In this document: in pieces, positions 23,345-31,059 of the stretch
Numbering within the stretch: position 1 is the stretch's first letter
Layout: each line of letters begins with the position of its first letter
Origin: Chryseobacterium mucoviscidosis
GTDB taxonomy: Bacteria; Bacteroidota; Bacteroidia; Flavobacteriales; Weeksellaceae
Direction: 5' to 3'
DNA: 64,000 nt
NCBI RefSeq assembly: GCF_002177115.1
Contig: NZ_MVAG01000108.1
Span: forward strand, 62,001 to 126,000
Made by a program: the position numbers and the translations under genes
The notes under the pieces: generated by a model
What the model was told of the DNA's origin: nothing
Databases searched by the model: none
What the model saw: the letters and a program-made list of their open reading frames with translations, nothing else

Positions 23345-26035
23345 TTAAAAAGTAACATCCAGTCCCACATAAAAATTAGCTTTCATGATCGGAGCATATA
23401 CCATTCCGCCGTCAAAATAATTTCCGAAAGGATTTTTAACATCAACAATGGCGTTTTTCTGATAATAGGAAGTTAAATTTTCTCCTCCTAAATACGCCCT
23501 GATTTTCTTATTGAAATTCCTTGAAATCTGTGCATTTAAAACCGCATAGGATTCAGAATAGGTTGGAAGCTGAAATTCAGCAGGATTCGATGAAGTATTG
23601 GGAAGCCTCTGTTTTCCGACTGCATTCAGTGTGGTGTCGAAACTCCAGAATCCACCTTTGCTGTTTTTGTTGGTAGAGTAGGCAAAATTCACAAAACCTC
23701 TGTGTTTCGCCATGAAAGGAACAACTTCACGTCTTCCATCCAGATAATCTGCCTGAACATCGTAATATTTGTAAGCCAGTCTCACCTCAAAATTTTTGAA
23801 AGGAATGAAATCCCACTGAGTCTGGAAAGAATTGGCGAAAGACTTTCCGTCAAGATTATAGAAAGTTAATTGTTGAGGAGACCGGTCAAGATCCACCATC
23901 ACCTGATTCTGAAAATCCGTTCTGAAAAAATCAGCAACAACGGTAGATTTTCTTCCGAAAAGCTTGAATTCCTGCTGTAAACTGGCTCCATAATTCCAGG
24001 CAATTTCAGGTCTTAAACCGTAAATATTCCCTTCGTTCTGCAATACCTGAATAGATCGGCCGGATGCAAAATACTGCTGACTTTCGGCAAAAATATTGGC
24101 TGTTCTGAACCCTCTTCCTGCGGAAAGTCTCAAAATCGTCTGCGGGGTAAAATCATATTTAAAATTCAGTCTCGGTGTAAACTGCGTTCCGGCAAGATTA
24201 TGAAAATCTACTCTCGCTCCGGCAACTAAGGTGTATTTTAAACCTGTTAAAGTATATTCCGCAAAAGCTCCCGGAACAATCTCGTTTCTTTTGATGGTCG
24301 AGGTTAAATAGTTTTCGTCATATCCATCATACATGAAGCTTGCTCCGGCTTTATATTTATGATTGGTATTTCCCAAAATACTTTCAAAAATTAAATTGGA
24401 ATAATACGTCTGCTGCTTTCCGGAATAATTTCTCAGTCCGAAAAAGCTGTCCTGCTGATGAAAAGTGTACTGGTTCATCCAGCCCAGACTCTGGTAGGGT
24501 TTTCCTTTAAAAACATATCCAGTTTTATTCCAAACCTGAAATCTGGAGATATCAATTCCAACTCCGTACAGCGATTGCTTTTCCTGTGGCACTTTTTTAT
24601 CGAATCCGGTCTGTCCCGAAGTTCTTTCGTCTTTGATGAAATTAATTCCAAAATGCGAACCCAATCCTGAGTTTTCCAAATCATTGTAATTCAGTAAATA
24701 AGCTGCATTTAACTGAGTTCCTTTCGGTCTGTCCAGAAATCCATCATCATTCATATCCGTATCTCCAAAAGTTCCGTTTCCGTGCAGCAAAAATGTCTGT
24801 GACCATTTTTCATTGATGGGCGAAACACTGGTGATATTCGCTTCTGCTCTTCCGTTAAAATCTGAAAATAAATTCAGTGAAGTTTCCGGCTTTTCTGCAT
24901 TTTTCAGAAGTTCTGTATTAATTTGTCCTGTGATGCTTTCATAACCGTTCGTTACGGTGCTTCCGCCCTTGGTAAGCTGAATGCTTTCAATCCATCTTCC
25001 GGGAATGAAATTCAGTCCGTAAGCGGAAGCCAAGCCACGAATTTCGGGAAGTAATTCTTTTGTCAGGCTCGTATATTTTTGATCTAAACCTAACATTTTC
25101 AGTTGTTTTGTCCCTGTAACGGCATTGCTGAAAGAAACATCAACCGTTGCGTTGGTTTCAAAACTTTCAGAAAGGTTACAGCAGGCTGCTTTCAGCAATT
25201 CTTTTTTATCAATATTAAAAATAAGCCCTGCCTCTTTTTTGTTTAAAGACGTTGCTGCTTTTGATCCGTTTACAGTAACACCTTCTATATTTTTTTCATG
25301 ACTACTGTGATTTTCACCCGCTTCATGATGATCAGCGTGATCTGTGTTTTCTGAAGGATTTACTTCTTCCGCATGAACTTTCGGATTTGCTTCTCCAAAA
25401 GGAGTTTCTCTGTCATACAGACAACAGGAAGGCAGGTTTTTATAGGTATTTTCGCTGGATTTATACTTCTCGTTATCATGCCCAACTTCCGCAATTTTCT
25501 TCAAAATTTTGTCTGATGATGTTTTCTTCGAATCAAAATTCAGCGTTACAATTTGTCTTTCAGCATTCCATTCTGCGGAATCTGCTCCTGCATCTTTTGC
25601 CGCTTTTTCAATTCTTGCTTTGCAGGATTCGCAATTGCCTTTCACATAAAACTCAGTCTCTTTTTTAGTATGAATTTTATGATTATCAATTATTTGCGGC
25701 TGTAAATTTCTGTCGTAATGACAACATCCGGGAAGAGCTTCATACGTTTCAGCAGAGGCTTTGAATTTTTCATTGTCATGACCTGCTTCGGCGACTTTTT
25801 TTAAGATTTCATCAGAAGAAGCATTGTTGTTTGTTTCAATAGTTAATGTCTGTAAATCAATTGAATAGGTTGCTGTTTTTGCGCCTGCATTCTTAGCAGT
25901 GTTTTCGATTCTTTCTTTGCACATCTCACAGTTTCCTTTTACTTTGAACTGGTTTTTAGAAAGATTCTGGGCAAAAATACATTGTACGGATAATAAGAAT
26001 ACACCAAGAATAATCCTGGAAATATATAATTTCAT
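23345..26035 (-). CDS. TonB-dependent receptor with two N-terminal HMA-like metal-binding domains
   Basis: An 896-residue outer-membrane protein with a signal peptide ending FAQ (residue 23). Residues about 28-105 and 127-205 are tandem heavy-metal-associated-like domains: GNCEMCKERIE (Cys36, Cys39) and GNCESCKARIE (Cys135, Cys138), each followed by a CCxYDR pair (CCHYDR at 104-109, CCLYDR at 204-209). A His-rich linker (about 219-248) precedes the plug domain (LLKAACCNLSESFETN, TNGYESITGQINTELL) and the beta-barrel, which ends VGLDVTF with a C-terminal Phe. It likely imports or senses a metal, copper being most plausible, or a metal-chelate; this is inference. A Cys/His-rich secreted protein lies 110 bp upstream. 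Confidence 0.9.
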   Translation of the reverse strand: MKLYISRIILGVFLLSVQCIFAQNLSKNQFKVKGNCEMCKERIENTAKNAGAKTATYSIDLQTLTIETNNNASSDEILKKVAEAGHDNEKFKASAETYEALPGCCHYDRNLQPQIIDNHKIHTKKETEFYVKGNCESCKARIEKAAKDAGADSAEWNAERQIVTLNFDSKKTSSDKILKKIAEVGHDNEKYKSSENTYKNLPSCCLYDRETPFGEANPKVHAEEVNPSENTDHADHHEAGENHSSHEKNIEGVTVNGSKAATSLNKKEAGLIFNIDKKELLKAACCNLSESFETNATVDVSFSNAVTGTKQLKMLGLDQKYTSLTKELLPEIRGLASAYGLNFIPGRWIESIQLTKGGSTVTNGYESITGQINTELLKNAEKPETSLNLFSDFNGRAEANITSVSPINEKWSQTFLLHGNGTFGDTDMNDDGFLDRPKGTQLNAAYLLNYNDLENSGLGSHFGINFIKDERTSGQTGFDKKVPQEKQSLYGVGIDISRFQVWNKTGYVFKGKPYQSLGWMNQYTFHQQDSFFGLRNYSGKQQTYYSNLIFESILGNTNHKYKAGASFMYDGYDENYLTSTIKRNEIVPGAFAEYTLTGLKYTLVAGARVDFHNLAGTQFTPRLNFKYDFTPQTILRLSAGRGFRTANIFAESQQYFASGRSIQVLQNEGNIYGLRPEIAWNYGASLQQEFKLFGRKSTVVADFFRTDFQNQVMVDLDRSPQQLTFYNLDGKSFANSFQTQWDFIPFKNFEVRLAYKYYDVQADYLDGRREVVPFMAKHRGFVNFAYSTNKNSKGGFWSFDTTLNAVGKQRLPNTSSNPAEFQLPTYSESYAVLNAQISRNFNKKIRAYLGGENLTSYYQKNAIVDVKNPFGNYFDGGMVYAPIMKANFYVGLDVTF

Positions 26036-26145
26036 TTTGTTTAAAATTTAGATTAATTAAAGCTTGAATGCTGCAATATAAACATCAGGTCGATAACCAG
26101 TCATTCTGATGCCGGTCAACCGATGTTTAGTAACATTATTTTTAA

Positions 26146-26517
26146 TTAAGCTATTTTTGGCGGCTGCCAGATTTCTTTTAAACGGCTTGAAAGATAAGGA
26201 TCCGAATATTCGAACTGTGAATTTTTATTCGATTTGTAATATGAATATTCTAACTGTAAACTCTTTGAAAAAGGAGTTTCTATAAAAGTATAACAGGCTA
26301 AACACGTTGAACAGCAATCGTCGTTACAATTTGATTTCTGCTCTTTTTCGTGATGATTGTTTTCGGAATTTTGGGAGTGATCTTTTTTACAGCAGCTCAT
26401 TTCAGAATCTTTTTTGCAACAGTTTTCCTGCATATTCTGTGCATAGAAACTGTCTTTAGGAACTAAAAAAATTCCCAGACAAAAGATAACGAATATAAAC
26501 TGAATAAATTTCACCAT
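26146..26517 (-). CDS. Cys/His-rich secreted small protein, probable metal binder
   Basis: A 123-residue product with a signal peptide (ending FYAQ near residue 27). The mature N-terminal half is packed with ligands: ENCCKKDSEMSCCKKDH, then NNHHEKEQKSNCNDDCCSTC and LACYTF, giving about 11 cysteines and several histidines. The C-terminal part is ordinary. It resembles periplasmic copper or zinc buffering proteins. Transcribed directly before the HMA-fused TonB receptor gene, which supports a metal role. Confidence 0.7.
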   Translation of the reverse strand: MVKFIQFIFVIFCLGIFLVPKDSFYAQNMQENCCKKDSEMSCCKKDHSQNSENNHHEKEQKSNCNDDCCSTCLACYTFIETPFSKSLQLEYSYYKSNKNSQFEYSDPYLSSRLKEIWQPPKIA

Positions 26518-26548
26518 ACAAAGGTAGGAAAAATGTTAATGATGATGG

Positions 26549-27247
26549 TTATTCTCTAAAATTAATTCGGATTTTGGCTAACTTATCTTCAAAATCTTTT
26601 TCTTCATATCCTCCAAAATAGCAGGCGAAAAAAGGTTTTCCCAAATGAATTCTTTTAAACTCTTTCTCGTTTTTTTTCCAATCCATATAGTTTTTTAATT
26701 CAATAATATTTCCGTTTTCGAGTATTAAAGTTGAATTAAATATTTCTACAATATCTTCCAAATCTCTGTTAGCGGGAACCTCATAAAATCCTGTTTCGGA
26801 GCCACGAAAATTTTCAAAACTTCCGTCACCAAATTGAGCAAGAAAGTAATGGGTGGGGTAAAAACTGAATTTTTTCTGAAATTCTTCGGGAAAAGAATAT
26901 TTACACTTTTCGATCTTCTCAATATCTGACAGAGAAACTGTATTGTCTTGAACTATCAAGCCTTCAATAATATCTTTTTGAACGTAATCCTGAGGTAATT
27001 GGTTTCTGGCGGTTACTCCCGAATAATATGTTTTGTGCAGTCTTTCAAACTGTAACTGTATCGCTTTTCCCAGATGTCTTAAAGTCACACAGGGAAGAAA
27101 CGTCTTGTCCCGCAATGTTACGGAGACATGATATTCAAGACCAAAAAAGTTATGATCATGTGGCTTAATACATCGATCAAGACTATTCATCAGAAAATCT
27201 TCATGAATGGTTTCGCTGATGTTCTGGCTGACGTCGTAAACAAGCAT
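26549..27247 (-). CDS. Hypothetical cytoplasmic protein, 232 aa
   Basis: I do not recognise a family. It has no signal peptide or membrane helix. The centre reads VSVTLRDKTFLPCVTLRHLG and the C-terminal part FFACYFGGYEEKDFEDKLAKI. It begins MLVYDVSQNISETIHEDFLM and is moderately acidic. It lies 5 bp after the repeat-rich lipoprotein gene on the same strand, so the two are probably co-transcribed. Confidence 0.6.
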   Translation of the reverse strand: MLVYDVSQNISETIHEDFLMNSLDRCIKPHDHNFFGLEYHVSVTLRDKTFLPCVTLRHLGKAIQLQFERLHKTYYSGVTARNQLPQDYVQKDIIEGLIVQDNTVSLSDIEKIEKCKYSFPEEFQKKFSFYPTHYFLAQFGDGSFENFRGSETGFYEVPANRDLEDIVEIFNSTLILENGNIIELKNYMDWKKNEKEFKRIHLGKPFFACYFGGYEEKDFEDKLAKIRINFRE

Positions 27248-27252
27248 AATTC

Positions 27253-27900
27253 TTACAGGGCTTCTCCAACTTTCTTCGCACAGTCATGCCAAGGTTCTCC
27301 ATGCGGAGGATTTACCGCCGGTTTCGGACCTGTTGGAGCAGGGGTTGGAGCGGGAGCGGGAGTGTTTTGTGCCATATTCTGCTGTACAGGCTGCTGAATC
27401 GGAGCCGGTTTGCTGTTCAAAGGTTGTCCTACCGGAATATCGCATCGATGTCCCGGTTCTCCGTGAGGCGGATTCATCCCTTTCGGAGTTTTAACGGTTT
27501 TTGCTTTTCCGCTTTGGTCTACGGCAAATTTTCCGGGTTGTAAAGAATTTGGATCTATCTGAATGGTCTGTCCCTGCGGAGCATTTACCGCAACATTCTG
27601 AGTTCCCTGTTGAGGTTGTGCAGGAGCCGAATTTAATGGCTGTCCGACCGGGATATCGCATCTGTGGCCGGGTTGACCGTGTGGCGGATTCATTCCGGGA
27701 GAAGTAACGGTGGAAGTTCCAGATCCTGTTGTTGTTTTAATTCCCGCCTGATCCAGAATAGAAGCTTTAGGAGCCTGATTAACCGCTACAGGAGCCTGCT
27801 GAACTCCGGTTTCTTCTTTAAGATAAGTAGCTCTCTCATCCTTCTTACACGATACAGCAAATATAGAAATGGCAAGTATGCCTAACAATGTATTTTTCAT
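27253..27900 (-). CDS. Lipoprotein with three NPPHG-type repeats
   Basis: I start at the ATG at 27900 (MKNTLLGILAISIFAVSCKK), which puts a lipobox AVSC at Cys18 and gives 215 residues. The rest is Pro/Gln/Thr-rich and probably unfolded. It contains the motif GMNPPHGQPGHRCDIPVGQP at about 69-88 and a near-identical copy at about 141-160, plus a diverged copy (VNPPHGEPWHDC) at the C-terminus (about 196-207). Each copy has two His and one Cys, suggesting metal binding. I know this phrase from Bacteroidetes proteins but know no function. Outer-membrane or periplasmic attachment is likely. Confidence 0.75.
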   Translation of the reverse strand: MKNTLLGILAISIFAVSCKKDERATYLKEETGVQQAPVAVNQAPKASILDQAGIKTTTGSGTSTVTSPGMNPPHGQPGHRCDIPVGQPLNSAPAQPQQGTQNVAVNAPQGQTIQIDPNSLQPGKFAVDQSGKAKTVKTPKGMNPPHGEPGHRCDIPVGQPLNSKPAPIQQPVQQNMAQNTPAPAPTPAPTGPKPAVNPPHGEPWHDCAKKVGEAL

Positions 27901-27968
27901 ATAAAACAAAATTAGCAAAACATTTTTAAATGCTTTGCCAATTTTATAATAATAGTGATATTTTAGAA

Positions 27969-28655
27969 TTAATTCTTAACCAAAAGTCTGAATCCTTCTC
28001 CGTGTACGTTGATGATTTCCAGTCCTTCGTCGTCTTTCAGAAGTTTACGAAGTTTAGCAATATAAACGTCCATACTTCTTGCCGTAAAATAGTTTTCTTT
28101 TTTCCAGATCTTTCTCAACGCCAAGTCTCTCGGCATGAAATCGTTTCTGTGGATGCAAAGAAGTTTCAATAGTTCATTTTCTTTTGGAGAAAGCTTGTAT
28201 TCGTTATCGCCAACTCTCAGTTGTCTCAGCATAGAATCAAAGAAAATATTGCTGATCTTGAACTGTTCCTGCTCTTCATTTTCCAACGTGGAACTTCTCT
28301 GCAGAATTGCTTTAATTTTATATAAAAGAAGCTCTGTATCAAATGGTTTTGTAATGTAATCATCTGCTCCCAACTGATATCCTTTTAAGATATCCTCTCT
28401 CATATTTCTTGCGGTTAAGAAAATGATCGGTGTATTTTTATCTATTTTTTTTACGTCTTCTGCTAATGAAAAACCGTCTTTTTTAGGCATCATCACGTCG
28501 AAAATACAGATATCGAATTCATTTTCCGTAAATTCTTTCAATCCCTGTTCTCCGTCTGTAGCAAGAGTAACTTCGAAGTTATTTATCGTTAAATAATCCT
28601 TCAGCACTGCCCCAAAACTCTGGTCGTCTTCTACTAATAATATTCTGTTGCTCAT
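27969..28655 (-). CDS. rprY: OmpR-family response regulator, RprY-like
   Basis: A 228-residue two-domain regulator. Residues 1-120 are a receiver: Asp10/Asp11, phospho-acceptor Asp53 in CIFDVMMPKKDG, Thr (LTAR) and Lys (YITKPFD). The C-terminal winged helix (about 130-226) includes LSPKENELLKLL and RSMDVYIAKLRKLLK. It is controlled by the histidine kinase encoded 85 bp upstream. The pair resembles Bacteroidetes RprX/RprY. Targets are not visible here. Confidence 0.92.
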   Translation of the reverse strand: MSNRILLVEDDQSFGAVLKDYLTINNFEVTLATDGEQGLKEFTENEFDICIFDVMMPKKDGFSLAEDVKKIDKNTPIIFLTARNMREDILKGYQLGADDYITKPFDTELLLYKIKAILQRSSTLENEEQEQFKISNIFFDSMLRQLRVGDNEYKLSPKENELLKLLCIHRNDFMPRDLALRKIWKKENYFTARSMDVYIAKLRKLLKDDEGLEIINVHGEGFRLLVKN

Positions 28656-28740
28656 AGTTTTAACTATTAATCGTTAATAATTTTGAATGAACAAGTCATT
28701 CTCCTCTTTTCTAATATTTGTTTATTGGTTAAATTTTTAT

Positions 28741-30288
28741 CTACGCCATTGGAAGCTTTATTGTAAATGTACTTCCTTTTCCTTTTTGTGAATCTACAAT
28801 AATCTGTCCTTTATGGAGTTCCACAATCTTTTTAACATAGGAAAGTCCTAAACCCTGTCCTTTTACATTATGAATATTTCCGGTTTCTTCCCTGAAGAAT
28901 TTTTCGAAAATTTTCGTTTTATTCTGGGTTTCCATTCCCATTCCTTTATCCGAAACTTCAATTACATAAAAATGTCCTTCATTTCTTGTTTTAATTGAGA
29001 TTTCAGGCGTTTCCGGCGAATATTTATTGGCGTTGTCCAAAAGATTTACCAGCATATTCGAGATGTGGAATTCATCAATTTTAAAATTATAATTCGTTGC
29101 ATTGAATTCCTCTCTCAGTGTACCGTTTCTCTGCTTTACAATAAGGCTGAAAGATTCCGCCGTTCTTCTGATGAGTTCTCTTACATTGGTTTCTTTCAGG
29201 AATAATTTTACCTCATTACGCTCAAGTTTAGACATATTCAGAACGTTTTCCACCTGCTTTTTCATCCTCAGATTTTCCTGCTTAATCAGTTCCGAATAGT
29301 ATTTTACCTTTTCCGGATTGGTTGCAATCTTATCATTCGCCAAAGAATCTGTTGCCACAGAAATTGTTGCCAAAGGAGTTTTAAACTCGTGAGACATATT
29401 GTTGATAAAATCCGTTTTCACTTCCGCCAGTTTTTTCTGCCTCATCATATAATTAATGGAAATAATATAAATTCCCAAAATGGTAAGAAGCGAAAGAAAA
29501 GTTCCCAAAAGCATCGGCCAGTTGTTCATGGCTAAAGAATAATCTTTCTTTGGAAATACCAGAGCGAGACTGTAAAGTGTTCTTTCTTTCTGATCTGTAA
29601 AAAGCGGATAACTATACGTATTGTTGTCTTTTTTCTCCTTATAATCTTTATTAAAAACTTTGGTAAGATTATTATTCTTATCAATAATTCCATAGCCGAA
29701 TTTCGCGCTGATTCCTCTGATTTTTAATTCTTTGGTAATAACTGAATCTAAAATTTTTGCATCAACTCTTTTGCTGATCGGTAAATTATTTCCTATAATC
29801 TTCGCATATTCCTTCATCGCATAATCTCCATTCTCCAGATCCTGATTAATGTCTGCGGTAAGAATTTCACGACTGGTCGTATCTCTTTTTATTTTATATG
29901 CCGCTTCGTCAGAATACAATTTTGTAAGCTTGATGGAATCTCCCTGTTTGGAAATCGGAAGCTGACTTTTTTCAATAATATTTTTAGAGTAAATGATCTG
30001 TCTCTGCGTTCCGGAATCTTCTACCTGCTGAATCGTCGTTAACGTAGGCTGATCGCTGTTTGCTAAAATATTGTTTCTGAAATCTTTATTGTCAATATTT
30101 AAATATTTATCTACTTCAATTTCTTCCATGTTTTTGGAAGTACTTTCCAATGCGGAATACACTTTATTGGAAAACTCCTGTTCCAGTGCACCGTAATAAT
30201 TTTTCAGCCAATAAAACTGGAGCGTAACAAAGACAATCAGTGAAATTGTCATAAACACCGAAATTATTGGGATGAACTTATTATTCAT
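28741..30288 (-). CDS. rprX: Membrane sensor histidine kinase, RprX-like
   Basis: A 515-residue kinase. Two membrane helices (about 7-27 and 259-279) enclose a periplasmic sensor domain of about 230 residues with no PAS signature I recognise. The HisKA box is NNMSHEFKTPLATIS with His300, and the ATPase domain shows N box (LLDNANKYS), G1 (DKGMGM) and G2 (GQGLGLSYVKKI). Partner of the downstream response regulator in the same orientation; the signal is unknown. Confidence 0.92.
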   Translation of the reverse strand: MNNKFIPIISVFMTISLIVFVTLQFYWLKNYYGALEQEFSNKVYSALESTSKNMEEIEVDKYLNIDNKDFRNNILANSDQPTLTTIQQVEDSGTQRQIIYSKNIIEKSQLPISKQGDSIKLTKLYSDEAAYKIKRDTTSREILTADINQDLENGDYAMKEYAKIIGNNLPISKRVDAKILDSVITKELKIRGISAKFGYGIIDKNNNLTKVFNKDYKEKKDNNTYSYPLFTDQKERTLYSLALVFPKKDYSLAMNNWPMLLGTFLSLLTILGIYIISINYMMRQKKLAEVKTDFINNMSHEFKTPLATISVATDSLANDKIATNPEKVKYYSELIKQENLRMKKQVENVLNMSKLERNEVKLFLKETNVRELIRRTAESFSLIVKQRNGTLREEFNATNYNFKIDEFHISNMLVNLLDNANKYSPETPEISIKTRNEGHFYVIEVSDKGMGMETQNKTKIFEKFFREETGNIHNVKGQGLGLSYVKKIVELHKGQIIVDSQKGKGSTFTIKLPMA

Positions 30289-30460
30289 TTACTTTATTTT
30301 AATCGATTTTGAAATAATGAGTGTTAAAATTAATTATTTTATGACTTGATAAACAAAAAACGCGCCAATAAATTGTGTAATTTTTCTTAAAAACACGTTA
30401 TTTAACATTTTTTTATAAATTTTTAATTTTTTATTATAACAACCGCTGTGCATTAAAATA

Positions 30461-30493
30461 AAAAAGGAAAGTAAAATGTACTTTCCTTTTTTT
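30461..30493. terminator. Terminator hairpin downstream of the 30498 gene
   Basis: AAAAAGGAAAGTA pairs with TACTTTCCTTTTT around AAATG, with A-run before and T-run after, so it can end transcription on both strands. It lies between the end of the 30498-30842 gene and the histidine kinase promoter. Confidence 0.85.
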
Positions 30494-30497
30494 ATCA

Positions 30498-30842
30498 CTA
30501 AAGTATTTCCTCATCCTGAAAATACTGAATAATTGCTTTTTTCATTAAAAGCTGCTGCTCATTCGGTTTCAGTTCCGGAAGATCTTCCAGTTTGTCAAAG
30601 TGTGGATATCCGTCGTCGTCGTAATGCGAAAATTTATAATATCCGAAAGGCTCCAGTAATCTGCACACTGCAATGTGGATTAAATTCACCTTATCATCTT
30701 TTGTATATTTCTGCTGTCCGCTTCCCAGTTCCTGAAGTCCGATCAGGAAAAGGTAGGTTTCTATCGGAGCATTTTTTTCCGTATCGAAATTTTCAATGAA
30801 AAATTGCTCTACTTTTTGCCATAATTCCGCTTCGTTCATCAT
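30498..30842 (-). CDS. Conserved hypothetical protein, 114 aa
   Basis: A soluble acidic protein starting MMNEAELWQKVEQFFIENFD. The motif ETYLFLIGLQELGSG is followed by HIAVCRLLEPFGYY and many Asp/Glu. I recall close relatives across Flavobacteriia but no function. It is the last gene of a three-gene unit (oligopeptidase B, small membrane protein, this gene) with 9-10 bp spacings. Confidence 0.7.
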   Translation of the reverse strand: MMNEAELWQKVEQFFIENFDTEKNAPIETYLFLIGLQELGSGQQKYTKDDKVNLIHIAVCRLLEPFGYYKFSHYDDDGYPHFDKLEDLPELKPNEQQLLMKKAIIQYFQDEEIL

Positions 30843-30852
30843 AATGTATCAA

Positions 30853-31050
30853 TCAATTCTCCGTGTTATTATTTTTGTCCTGCTCTTCAGATCTTGCCGT
30901 ATCCTGTTTTCTTGCGAGATCCAGAAGCTGTTCGAATTTTTCATTCTTCCTTTCGCGGAGGTATTCCTGTTTTTCAATTCTGTTGATTCTGTTTTTCTGA
31001 AAAAGGTAATATACCACCGCAAGACCAAAGAAAATAATCAGGAGTGTCAT
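30853..31050 (-). CDS. Small membrane protein, 65 aa
   Basis: One N-terminal transmembrane helix (residues 2-17), then a strongly charged cytoplasmic tail (KNRINRIEKQEYLRERKNEK). It looks like a small bitopic membrane protein of unknown function. It is embedded between the oligopeptidase B gene (9 bp) and the 30498 gene (10 bp), which supports real translation. Confidence 0.65.
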   Translation of the reverse strand: MTLLIIFFGLAVVYYLFQKNRINRIEKQEYLRERKNEKFEQLLDLARKQDTARSEEQDKNNNTEN

Positions 31051-31059
31051 AAAATCGGT

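Noticed and set aside
23345-26035. Frame interruption between HMA-like domains and TonB barrel (two genes read as one)
   Set aside because: The frame is continuous for 896 codons with a single signal peptide; His-rich linker and plug follow in order, so it is a real fusion.
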